Below are positions 45,159 through 53,561 of a stretch of 58,303 nucleotides of DNA, piece by piece. The notes beneath the pieces are model-generated. The model was not told where the DNA came from and did no database searches. It was given only the letters and a program-made list of their open reading frames with translations. This DNA is from Bacteroidaceae bacterium (GTDB taxonomy: Bacteria; Bacteroidota; Bacteroidia; Bacteroidales; Bacteroidaceae). A program made the position numbers and the translations under genes. Within the stretch, counting starts at the first letter, position 1, and every line of letters begins with the position of its first letter. The stretch covers positions 1 to 58,303 of the forward strand of contig JAFTNZ010000010.1 in assembly GCA_017451645.1 (NCBI GenBank), read 5' to 3'.

Positions 45159-46163
45159 TCACTCCAACAATTTTCTGATATGCTTATCAAAGTCAGAATC
45201 AATAATTTGAGTGCGATTGAATATTTCATACTCCTGTTCTGCTTTTGCCTTTGCTTGGGCTGCAGAAATATGGCCCTTGTCAGGAAGTATTTGATAGCGA
45301 CGAAAGGCAAGGAACTCGTTTACGCTATCAGAGAACTGTTTCATATTGAAAGTATTCTCTCGTTCTATAAGGTCTTCTATATAATCGAAATATCCAGTCA
45401 CCGCACGCTCTAACTGACGTATCTCCTTTTCCTGTAGATAATTCTTTGCAACAGTCACATCCGACTTCAATATACGTCCATCAGGAGAGTTCTTCCACGT
45501 AGTAAGTCCCATATGTTCTTTTGTATGATCTGCCTTATGATATATAATTTCAGCAGCAGTCTGCCCCATAATGGCATAGTGAAAACGGTTTTGAATCATC
45601 GCATAGAAGTCATGAGTTGTTGGGGAATTCTTGTCATAATCGATACTGCACTCGGCATATATATCTGTTATTTGCTGCCATATACGACGCTCACTCGCAC
45701 GGATAGAACGTACCCTCTCAAGCAATTCTCGGAAGTAATCAACTCCGAAAACTGTTTTACCTTGCTTCAGTCGCTCATCATCAAGCACAAACCCTTTCTT
45801 GATGAACTCTTTAAGAATCTTCGTAGCCCAAATGCGGAAATGTGTAGCTTTTGCTGAATTTACGCGATAACCAACGGAGATGATAGCATCCAGAGAATAG
45901 AATTTTGTCTCTTTTTGTTGAGTTTTGCCCTCGATAGCTCCATGCTGAGTGGTTATTTCCATTTTGGAAACAACCACTGTTTCGTTGAGTTCTCCTTCCT
46001 CAAATATATTCTTCAAGTGCTTACTGATGGCAGGTACACCCACATCAAATAGTTGTGCCATGGCCTTCTGTGTACACCAAAGCGTTTCATCTTTGATGAT
46101 TACTTGTACCTTTCCATCTTCATTTGGAAGATTATATAATATAAATTGAATTTCTTGCGACAT
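45159..46163 (-). CDS. rhuM: RhuM family protein (second copy)
   Basis: A 334-aa paralogue of its neighbour. The two share WCTQKAM, SVGYRVNS, ATxFRxWAT, HYAI-GxTAAE and EHMGLTxWxNxPDGxIxKxDVxxAKNYL but differ widely elsewhere, so this is an old duplication or two independent arrivals rather than a recent copy. The start region (MSQEIQFILYNLPNEDGKVQVIIKDETLWCTQKAM) keeps a fuller N-terminal domain. Confidence 0.85.
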   Translation of the reverse strand: MSQEIQFILYNLPNEDGKVQVIIKDETLWCTQKAMAQLFDVGVPAISKHLKNIFEEGELNETVVVSKMEITTQHGAIEGKTQQKETKFYSLDAIISVGYRVNSAKATHFRIWATKILKEFIKKGFVLDDERLKQGKTVFGVDYFRELLERVRSIRASERRIWQQITDIYAECSIDYDKNSPTTHDFYAMIQNRFHYAIMGQTAAEIIYHKADHTKEHMGLTTWKNSPDGRILKSDVTVAKNYLQEKEIRQLERAVTGYFDYIEDLIERENTFNMKQFSDSVNEFLAFRRYQILPDKGHISAAQAKAKAEQEYEIFNRTQIIDSDFDKHIRKLLE

Positions 46164-46198
46164 ATATTTCTATTACTTAATTCTTCTATATTAAATTG

Positions 46199-46312
46199 TT
46201 AGAGCACTACCATTACATCAACGATGGAGAAATACTATTTTTCCTGCTCATCATCCCAAATCGTTCGCACTTTACGTTCTTCAAATAATTGTATCGCTTG
46301 TTTCTTGGTCAT
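46199..46312 (-). pseudogene. Remnant of a BRO-N domain gene, nonsense codon after 25 residues
   Basis: On the minus strand ATG at 46312 opens MTKKQAIQLFEERKVRTIWDDEQEK and then TAG (46237-46235), followed in frame by YFSIVDVMVVL and TAA. In intact Bacteroidales Bro-N/antirepressor-like proteins this stretch normally continues WYFSI, so the TAG most likely replaced a TGG Trp codon. Everything after about 37 codons is gone. It lies between the rhuM genes and the last gene of the large operon. Confidence 0.65.
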
Positions 46313-46347
46313 AGCTAAATTAGGGACAATCTCTAAATAATATAGAA

Positions 46348-46917
46348 TTAATCCAAATCTTCAGGTTCATTATCATCATCTACATCATTATCTTCAACTA
46401 AAAAGGACGTAAATACATTGAGGAATGCAGTTTCCTTGAAAAAGTAATTTGAATCTTGCTCAATTTTCTCTTGAATATAATCAAATCCAAAATTAGCATA
46501 CTGTTCCATCTTGTCAATTAGTTTATCAACAACAGCACGAGCAGTTATATCTCCTTTGTCAAGAGCAATCCAATCTATGTCAGTGCGTGCAACAAGTGCT
46601 GCAAAAATATACTCTCTTATCTTAGGATATGCTCTTCTTCCAGTTCTTTCTTCAATATTACCCCAATACATTATAGGTTGTCCTAAGACTTTACGTTTAG
46701 CATTATCATCGATAAGAGGTTTCGAGCGGTCAAAATATAAGCCAATAAAAAATGCTATTATATAGACTTCGTATCCAGCTCCGAATATTTTACCTCTTAC
46801 ATCTTGGAATCTGTTTACACCTCTACCATAATCACAAAATACATCTATAATAGACTCTTGGTAACGCTTTTCAAATTCAGGGTTGCGTTTCCCCCATAGT
46901 TCATATATTGCTTCCAT
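46348..46917 (-). CDS. Unknown protein, last gene of the defence-like operon
   Basis: A 189-aa soluble protein I do not recognise. It looks helical, with the conserved-looking string FQDVRGKIFGAGYEVYIIAFFIGLYFDRSK and a very acidic tail (EDNDVDDDNEPEDLD). Its ATG shares a base with the stop of the Rad50-like gene (TAATG), so it is made together with that ATPase and may be its partner. DndE is a small protein expected beside a DndD-like ATPase, but the usual DndE motifs are not seen here. Confidence 0.75.
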   Translation of the reverse strand: MEAIYELWGKRNPEFEKRYQESIIDVFCDYGRGVNRFQDVRGKIFGAGYEVYIIAFFIGLYFDRSKPLIDDNAKRKVLGQPIMYWGNIEERTGRRAYPKIREYIFAALVARTDIDWIALDKGDITARAVVDKLIDKMEQYANFGFDYIQEKIEQDSNYFFKETAFLNVFTSFLVEDNDVDDDNEPEDLD

Positions 46918-49088
46918 TATTCCTTAATTTTATCAACTGTTGTACGAATAGTAGCAAGATTTGACTGATCATATCCTACAGCCTTTTTTATACGATATAC
47001 AGGACAATTAAGTTTCTCTATATCTTTCAAATGAACCTCGCCTTTTGTAATGAAATCTTTTGTAACAATAATACACTGTTTTTTTATGGTATTAATTACA
47101 TTATAGAAATCATCTTCTTTAACATCTCCAAAAGAAGATGTTGCAGCATCAAATATTAGCGGATAGTCTTCACTTCTTCTTTCTTGTGTAAAGTCTGATA
47201 TAGCAAAAAGTATTGACATATACATCACTGTTTCTTGAGAACTTGATGGCTTTTTTATTTCTGTTCTATTTGAACTGAATAATTTAATTTCAGTTGATTC
47301 ATTCGCAGTTTGAACTAAACGGATTTGACCATGGAAATCTGAAGCGCTTAATGTTTCGAGGTATTCATTTGCTTTATTCTCCATTTCAGCCAGAAAACGA
47401 CGAAGATTATCTTCCTTTGCATTACCAAATGCTTTAGCTATTTCATCGAGAGTTCTATGAACATCACGCATTACTTTAACTTGCGAACTTTGAGGATCAA
47501 GTGCATCAAGTTTTTCCTGCAAGTTTTTTTTAATACTTTCATGAATTTCCAATTCAGAATTAAGTTCTGCTAACCTTACATTCGCTCTTTCTTTCTGATT
47601 AAATAAGCCTTTGATATCATTGAAGTCTTTTTCAAGAACTGCTTCAGAAACATTTCCAGCTTGAATTAAAAGACGTGCCTTTTCATCTTGAATATCTTGA
47701 AGCTTTTCTTCTACTTTTTTTAATTCCAAACGAAATCTATGAACCAATTCTTGTCTATCAAGAATCTCTTGCGCCAATCCTGAAACCAAAGACTGGTTAC
47801 TACCGCTAAGAGATATTGACATATTGTGCAGCTCTTCAATGAAGTCGTTTTTAAATAATTCTTGTTCTTCTATATTTTTAGCCTCAGTTTCTGCTTTAAG
47901 TTTTAGTTCTACATGTCGTTTATATTCCTGAAGTTTTGCGACCATAAATTTATAAGCATCTGATCCCTCTTCTGCAGGACGACCACAAACCTTACAAATA
48001 TGGTCATTAATCATTTCTTCCATTGTTTCTTGATTTGGAAGATACCACGGTAGTTCTGGAGCTCCATTAACAAGAGTGCCTTGAATTTCTCTTACAGCTT
48101 TAAGTTTCCCAATTTCTTCGGCTTGCATTTTTACAAAATCTCGCTCTTGTTTACGCTTCTCTTTACTTAATGCGGAACATTTTTGCTTAAATTCATTAAG
48201 GATTTTTGGATAAGCACATAAAATCCATAATTTATCAAGAAGACTATGGTTATAATCAACTGCGGAGATTCTGGCTCTAAAGCTATTAAGTTTTTCAACT
48301 TGTGTTTTACGTCTATTTTCTATTTCTTTATACCTTTCAGAGGTTTCTTGATTAGCTTCCAGTTCTTCTAATTTAGTAGAGTATACTTCGATAGATTCTT
48401 CTTTTTCACGAATATCCTTCCGAAGTTCTGTAATCAGTTGATTAACATTTAGGATCTGACTCTCTATAGTTTTTGCTTCTTTAGAAACTTTATCATCGGA
48501 ACGCATCTCCTTGAGATATGCTGCATTTGATTTTTCCGCAAATACCTGAGTGTATTCAACTAGTTCGTCAAATTTTCTTATATCAGAAAATTTATCAACC
48601 AATTGCTTTAAAGCAGTTTTATCATTAAACACATTTAATTCTGATTCACCTTTAAACATACTGAATCTTTGAATAAATGCGTCATAACATCTGTCGATTA
48701 AGCGCTTACCACTAACTTGTTCGCGTTCAGCTCCATTTGTCTCACATCCTCTGAAAGATAATGGACCTACCTTAAATGAATTTTCTCCAGTTCTTTCAAA
48801 CATAAATGATTTTTCAACACTCTTCAAGCCATCATGTTCAAATGACATAAAAACGGAAACTTCATCATGTTCTCCAACTTCAAGTTTTGATTTACGCATT
48901 TCTGATATATGCTCTAAACTACCCTTGTCAATAGTTGTATTAAACAGCCATTGTAACGCTTCAAAGAATGTGGTTTTACCGTCACCATTTTCTCCTAATA
49001 TAAGTGTCAGACCATCGGAGAAATTAAACACATTCTTATCTCCGTAATAACTACGGAAATTTTTAATTTTTATCTCCTTGATTATCAT
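46917..49088 (-). CDS. SMC/Rad50-like ATPase, DndD-like
   Basis: A 723-aa protein with the head-coil-hook-coil-head plan of Rad50/DndD. N-terminal head: IKIKNFRSYYGDKN and Walker A GENGDGKT at 32-39. Long coiled coils (about 190-345 and 375-590) surround a single C-x-x-C (CKVC, 365-368), a zinc-hook-like tip for dimerising. C-terminal head: SSSQETVMYMSIL in place of a standard LSGGE signature, and LIFDAATSS as a Walker B variant without the usual second acidic residue. The atypical motifs separate it from a housekeeping Rad50. It overlaps both neighbours (ATGA with the 76-aa gene, TAATG with the 189-aa gene), suggesting a three-part complex. Confidence 0.85.
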   Translation of the reverse strand: MIIKEIKIKNFRSYYGDKNVFNFSDGLTLILGENGDGKTTFFEALQWLFNTTIDKGSLEHISEMRKSKLEVGEHDEVSVFMSFEHDGLKSVEKSFMFERTGENSFKVGPLSFRGCETNGAEREQVSGKRLIDRCYDAFIQRFSMFKGESELNVFNDKTALKQLVDKFSDIRKFDELVEYTQVFAEKSNAAYLKEMRSDDKVSKEAKTIESQILNVNQLITELRKDIREKEESIEVYSTKLEELEANQETSERYKEIENRRKTQVEKLNSFRARISAVDYNHSLLDKLWILCAYPKILNEFKQKCSALSKEKRKQERDFVKMQAEEIGKLKAVREIQGTLVNGAPELPWYLPNQETMEEMINDHICKVCGRPAEEGSDAYKFMVAKLQEYKRHVELKLKAETEAKNIEEQELFKNDFIEELHNMSISLSGSNQSLVSGLAQEILDRQELVHRFRLELKKVEEKLQDIQDEKARLLIQAGNVSEAVLEKDFNDIKGLFNQKERANVRLAELNSELEIHESIKKNLQEKLDALDPQSSQVKVMRDVHRTLDEIAKAFGNAKEDNLRRFLAEMENKANEYLETLSASDFHGQIRLVQTANESTEIKLFSSNRTEIKKPSSSQETVMYMSILFAISDFTQERRSEDYPLIFDAATSSFGDVKEDDFYNVINTIKKQCIIVTKDFITKGEVHLKDIEKLNCPVYRIKKAVGYDQSNLATIRTTVDKIKE

Positions 49089-49315
49089 ACATTACGTTTT
49101 AGATATTCATTAATTTCTTTCCATAATTCATTCGAAGACGCACCTTCTCCTGTGCGTTTGATTATTTGTGCGACAGCGTTTATAACATGATTCTCTGAAT
49201 CTAATGCTTGGTAAATACTGCCAATTTCATTTAGTTCGTAGTTACCAAATTTCATTAAGCGTTCATTCATCAGAACTGCATGAAGCATTTTGTCTTCGTT
49301 GTTAATATATGCCAT
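49085..49315 (-). CDS. Small protein linked to the SMC-like ATPase
   Basis: A 76-aa protein (MAYINNEDKMLHAVLMNERL start) predicted to be all helix, with NYELNEIGSIYQALDSENHVINAVAQII in the middle and ELWKEINEYLKRNV at the end. I do not recognise it. The stop overlaps the ATPase start by 4 nt. Small helical middle components next to ABC-type ATPases occur in ABC-3C conflict systems, a comparison based only on size and position. Confidence 0.7.
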   Translation of the reverse strand: MAYINNEDKMLHAVLMNERLMKFGNYELNEIGSIYQALDSENHVINAVAQIIKRTGEGASSNELWKEINEYLKRNV

Positions 49316-49326
49316 AATATATTATT

Positions 49327-51621
49327 TTAGAACAATGATAAATCGTAATAAGATAAAATTTCTGATAACTCAGAATATGCAAAATCTGCATTTTCTGACA
49401 TTTCTGCAAAATCTTTAACTCGTTTTAATTCACTCGCCAATAAACTTCGTTCCATTGTAAAGCACTCTGAGGCTGTACTAATTTCAGGGGCAACAACAAG
49501 GTCATGTATCTCTGCTATGTGTTTATCTTTATGTAAACGAAGTATTCTTCCTCGTCTTTGAATAAATTGGCGTGGATTTCCCGTACTTGCACAAAAAATA
49601 GCTAGTTCGCTTCGTGGAACATCTACACCTTCGTCCAAACATTTCATTGATGTAAGAACTTCTAATTCTCCTTTTGCAAAACTATCTAATATCGTATTTC
49701 GTTCTTTAATTCCGGAGATAAATTTCTTTACAGTCGTAGTAGGACTTACATCCTGAACAATTTGAGTATATCTGTCGATAATTAGATCTGTTTCACTGTC
49801 TTGTGGTATAAATTCAGATGAATCAAAAAAGTCCGCACTATCATCATCTGGTTTACTACCTTCTGGTACGTAGACCAATGTATATTTTAAATTTCCTTTT
49901 TCCTTATATCTGTTTTCAAGTATTTGCTTAAAAACAGCTTCTTTATTTATAGCTTTATGGATTATGCGTTTTCTTTTAAGAAGTAAATTCATTAAAATAT
50001 CATCTCCTTTTGGAAAACTATCTTTATCGTATATAAAGTATTTTGCTAATTGTTTTGATACTTTGATGTATTCAAGCATTTCCTCATTAGTAAGTCGTAC
50101 TATATGAGGATAGTATTTGTATCTACATAAGTATTTGTTACCAATAGCATCTTGCATAGAATACTCAAATGTATATTCGTTATTGGCACACCCAAAAAAC
50201 TCCATAATACTTCTCGTACCTTTAGTATCAAATTGTCTCTCTGGAGTAGCTGATAGTCCTATTCTACGAGCAAACTTGACAGTTTCTAATCTATCAAGGA
50301 TTCTTCCAGCTCCCATATTATGTGCCTCATCGGCTATTAATAATATCTGTTTGGTTGCCTTCTTATTAAAATCAATTAAGTTGCGGAATATACTATCCCT
50401 TGCGAAAGAAGCATATGTCGCAATTATAATGTATGAGGGTTCAATATCAGAAAAATTAAAATTTTCTTTATTTTTTATATCATCCAGTTCGTTAGCCCAA
50501 TCTTTATTCTTTGAACATACTTTTACAATATTATTAAAATGGAATTTTCTACATTCTTTTTCCCATTGGTCTACAAGAGTTATAGTAGGTACAAGGATTA
50601 TTGCTTTGTAAAAATTAAACTTATTATATATATTGAGTAAGCAATTAAGTGAAGTAAGAGTCTTTCCTGTACCAGTTGCCATGGCAAATAACCCCTTTTG
50701 CTTGTTGGGTTCGCTTTTCCATTTATTAAAAGCCTCTATTTGATAATCACGAGGACTCCCATATGGGAATGAAGGTTTTTCCTCCACATGAGATTTATTC
50801 AAAGTATTCGCGTTGATTCTGTCAATAATTGCATTAACTTTTGATTTTGCTCTAAATAAGGCATTAATAATACTAAGAGGAAGCTCTTCTTGTGAGCTAT
50901 TATTAATTATCTCTACTTCATCATTGAGGAGTTGTTTAATATCTTTATTATCAAAATGTTTGCAAATATCTGTTCGAATAGCTTGTGGTGATAGGTATGA
51001 AACAGTTTGGTCTTTTTCAGAAAATGTTAGTTCAAAATCATTCTCAATATCAGATATACGAATTGCATCATTTACACTATCCCAATCACAGAAAGCAGAT
51101 ATACTTTCGCGATTTTCAATAAGGGCTGTACGAGAAAAATTGCATGAACCATCAAAAGCAACTTTGTTCAAACCATCATAAAAGATACCAATCTTACTAT
51201 GAGATATTCCATTGCCTTCGTCTGGTTTAATTATTTTAATATCCAACCTGTTGTTACGGATAAGCCATGATAAGCACTCAAAGAAGTGCTTGCCTCTATC
51301 TGATAATGTATTTTTTATCGATTCTAAATCATTAAGGTTAAATGCTGGTATAATTAAATTCTTATTTTGTGCGATAAGAATGACATCTTTATCTTCTGTT
51401 GAAAGAATGTCATTTATAATCATCCTCATTCGTCCACCATTATAAAGAAAAGCAGCAAAACCATCTGCTAAGACATTGATAGCAGAAGAAGAAAAGAACC
51501 CTAATTTTAAGTCAAATTGTGTTGCATTACACAATGCTTCAGAGAAGAAACCGACAGGTTCCCACTCTGTTTTAGACTTAAATCGTCTACTTTGAGGCCA
51601 TATGATGTCTGTTTTAAGCAT
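49327..51621 (-). CDS. PLD-nuclease plus SF2 helicase fusion
   Basis: A 764-aa protein. The N-terminal phospholipase-D-like part (about 1-200) has a single HxK motif, GISHSKIGIFYDG, then FDGSCNFSRTALIEN. The SF2 helicase (about 285-760) has the Q-motif region YGSPRDYQIEAFNKW, MATGTGKT (motif I), LLIADEAHNMGAG (II, DEAH), GLSATPER (III) and FIQRRGRILR (VI). Related fusions act in restriction and defence clusters. The ATG at 51621 lies one base after the stop of the PIN-like gene. It could cut or unwind unmodified or invading DNA; this is inferred. Confidence 0.88.
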   Translation of the reverse strand: MLKTDIIWPQSRRFKSKTEWEPVGFFSEALCNATQFDLKLGFFSSSAINVLADGFAAFLYNGGRMRMIINDILSTEDKDVILIAQNKNLIIPAFNLNDLESIKNTLSDRGKHFFECLSWLIRNNRLDIKIIKPDEGNGISHSKIGIFYDGLNKVAFDGSCNFSRTALIENRESISAFCDWDSVNDAIRISDIENDFELTFSEKDQTVSYLSPQAIRTDICKHFDNKDIKQLLNDEVEIINNSSQEELPLSIINALFRAKSKVNAIIDRINANTLNKSHVEEKPSFPYGSPRDYQIEAFNKWKSEPNKQKGLFAMATGTGKTLTSLNCLLNIYNKFNFYKAIILVPTITLVDQWEKECRKFHFNNIVKVCSKNKDWANELDDIKNKENFNFSDIEPSYIIIATYASFARDSIFRNLIDFNKKATKQILLIADEAHNMGAGRILDRLETVKFARRIGLSATPERQFDTKGTRSIMEFFGCANNEYTFEYSMQDAIGNKYLCRYKYYPHIVRLTNEEMLEYIKVSKQLAKYFIYDKDSFPKGDDILMNLLLKRKRIIHKAINKEAVFKQILENRYKEKGNLKYTLVYVPEGSKPDDDSADFFDSSEFIPQDSETDLIIDRYTQIVQDVSPTTTVKKFISGIKERNTILDSFAKGELEVLTSMKCLDEGVDVPRSELAIFCASTGNPRQFIQRRGRILRLHKDKHIAEIHDLVVAPEISTASECFTMERSLLASELKRVKDFAEMSENADFAYSELSEILSYYDLSLF

Positions 51622-51622
51622 T

Positions 51623-52456
51623 TTACGCAATCTTAAATATTTTATATTTTTTCATCGTAGATAATATCATATTAATTTTATTAACTATATACAAAGATGA
51701 AGGCTCTGGTCGATATTTCCGAATAATTTGACGAAGTTCTTTCTTTTGAAATCTCCCCAAATCTTCTATTGCTTTATACATTTCTTCGTAATTACCATTG
51801 TGATAATTGTATATGATACCATCTAATACCTTGATAATATCATTATTAGATTTAGAGTTGCTGATTTTGGACCTATATTCTTCTATGTTTGTGACAAATT
51901 GGCGTTCCTTAATATTATACTCAGATTTAAGATTTTCAAGAAACCGTTTAAGGTTATTTTCTGAAAACCTATCACTGTCACTGTGACAAAACATATATAA
52001 AATCAAATCGATTGAGTCACCAAGTAAACCAAGTTGTTGAAACATAAAATATTCACGAAATTGATCCGTTGCAGGCTTATCGTCTGTATATAAATTAATA
52101 TGCGTCATCTCATCTCGGCTTAGATATAGAGACAATAATAATGAATAATACTCACCATCGCTTTTGTAATGATGGGTAAATTCTTTAATTTCATCACAAT
52201 TTTCTGCTTTTATATTACTAACAATTTCATCATTGTTCTTAACACATAACATCAGATAAGAAAGACTTCTATCTATCCTATCATTTATCTCTTTTGACCA
52301 TCCATTCTTAAAAATATTTTTCTTAACCTCATCCAATACAATCTCTGCAATCTTAATGTTGTAAGATTGCAAATGGTTGTACAAAATTTCATCTTCATCA
52401 ATTCTAAAAATATTGATTAATGTACATGCATCCAATATGAAAGGTCGTTTATTCAT
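51623..52456 (-). CDS. PIN-like domain nuclease (predicted)
   Basis: A 277-aa protein beginning MNKRPFILDACTLINIFR. The spaced acidic residues fit a PIN fold: Asp in FILDACTL, Glu in IVLDEVKK, Asp/Glu in KSDGEYYSLLLSL, and the pair in LYTDDKPATDQF. PIN domains are Mg-dependent ribonucleases or nucleases. The second half (from about 150) is helical and unrecognised. The start overlaps the AAA gene's stop as TGATG, so the two are coupled. The call rests on motif reading only. Confidence 0.65.
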   Translation of the reverse strand: MNKRPFILDACTLINIFRIDEDEILYNHLQSYNIKIAEIVLDEVKKNIFKNGWSKEINDRIDRSLSYLMLCVKNNDEIVSNIKAENCDEIKEFTHHYKSDGEYYSLLLSLYLSRDEMTHINLYTDDKPATDQFREYFMFQQLGLLGDSIDLILYMFCHSDSDRFSENNLKRFLENLKSEYNIKERQFVTNIEEYRSKISNSKSNNDIIKVLDGIIYNYHNGNYEEMYKAIEDLGRFQKKELRQIIRKYRPEPSSLYIVNKINMILSTMKKYKIFKIA

Positions 52457-53559
52457 CAACAACAAATTATTTCGTCTTTGATTGAATCAAAGTATTGTGT
52501 ATCAATTACATCTTTACCCTCTGATATAGCATACTCCAATAGTAGGGAAAAAATCTCATTATACCGTCTAAGAGATGCTCCCTTTTCGTTACGAATAATG
52601 GAATCGATAAGTTCAGTGGTAAAGGGTTCATATTCCGATTTTCCACAGTCTTTTATCCTATGTACAGGGTTATTCATCAGCTCTTGCATGTATTCCTTTA
52701 ACGCCATATCATCAGGAGTTCCTAGTTCTATGTGAGCTCTAATTCTGGTTTTAAGAGCACTTAAAAGATACTCGCCTAAATCCTCTCTATTCATCGTTGC
52801 CGTTTGTGTCAAGTTTAAGAATATCAATAAATTATTCGGCGTAAAATCCAACAATGAACGTATAAAATTATTGACATTGCTAATATTCGTACTTGTTTGC
52901 AATGAAATATCTTCAAACTCATCTATCCAAATAATAACACTTGAGCATGCTTGTTTTTGATATGTTATAAATGAAAATAACGCTCCCAAGAGCTCTATAT
53001 AGTCATTATCCGTGGATAATTTACGAGAAACACCAGCATTTATCAAGCTATCAGAAATCTTATAATTTCCGTACAAATATGTTTTAAGTACTTTTTCAGA
53101 CGCCTGATTATTGAATATTAATTTGACAATATTTCTAATAAATATATTGTCCGTAATATTATTGAGAATAGTATCTTCAATATGTAAATCATTATCGTTA
53201 GCAAGTTGTCTTATCTCTCCGATATTGAGCTTGTCAATGATTTGGGTGTATATATCCTTAACAGGCTCTTTGCTTTTAGGGAAACTAATATAAAACGATA
53301 GTGGTTTCTTTTTAGCATCTGCTAAATCTATTAGGACATCCTCCTTATTAAAATATCTTGCTGCATGAGTTTTACCACTTCCATACTCTCCCCAGTTCAA
53401 AACCAAAGTTGATGGTGGTGTGGATATCGAACGGCTAATTCGCTTTTCTATCTTCTGTTTGGTATCTTTAAAACCCGCCCAAATGAGTTCACTTGGATTG
53501 GTTGCAGGCGTAACTCTAAATGGATTAGTTATTAACCCATATTTTTCAAAACTATTCAT
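52456..53559 (-). CDS. ORC/Cdc6-like AAA+ ATPase
   Basis: A 367-aa STAND/ORC-type ATPase starting MNSFEKYGLITNPFRVTPA. Walker A is GEYGSGKTHAARYF (about 57-70), Walker B VIIWIDEFEDISLQ and sensor-1-like LLIFLNLTQTAT. A lid with GASLRRYNEIFSLLLEYA follows. The proteins closest in style couple DNA recognition to an effector in transposon and defence operons. It lies 2 nt after the 539-aa gene and overlaps the PIN-like gene, the likely partner. Confidence 0.82.
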   Translation of the reverse strand: MNSFEKYGLITNPFRVTPATNPSELIWAGFKDTKQKIEKRISRSISTPPSTLVLNWGEYGSGKTHAARYFNKEDVLIDLADAKKKPLSFYISFPKSKEPVKDIYTQIIDKLNIGEIRQLANDNDLHIEDTILNNITDNIFIRNIVKLIFNNQASEKVLKTYLYGNYKISDSLINAGVSRKLSTDNDYIELLGALFSFITYQKQACSSVIIWIDEFEDISLQTSTNISNVNNFIRSLLDFTPNNLLIFLNLTQTATMNREDLGEYLLSALKTRIRAHIELGTPDDMALKEYMQELMNNPVHRIKDCGKSEYEPFTTELIDSIIRNEKGASLRRYNEIFSLLLEYAISEGKDVIDTQYFDSIKDEIICC

Positions 53560-53561
53560 AA

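Noticed and set aside
46348-46917. DndE
   Set aside because: The protein is longer than DndE and none of the DndE motifs I know are visible.
46917-49088. Housekeeping RecN, SbcC or Rad50
   Set aside because: The signature and Walker B motifs are atypical, no sbcD/mre11 is adjacent, and the gene is embedded in the cargo operon.
49327-51621. Type III restriction Res subunit
   Set aside because: No Mod methyltransferase gene nearby, and the N-terminus is PLD-like rather than the Res layout.
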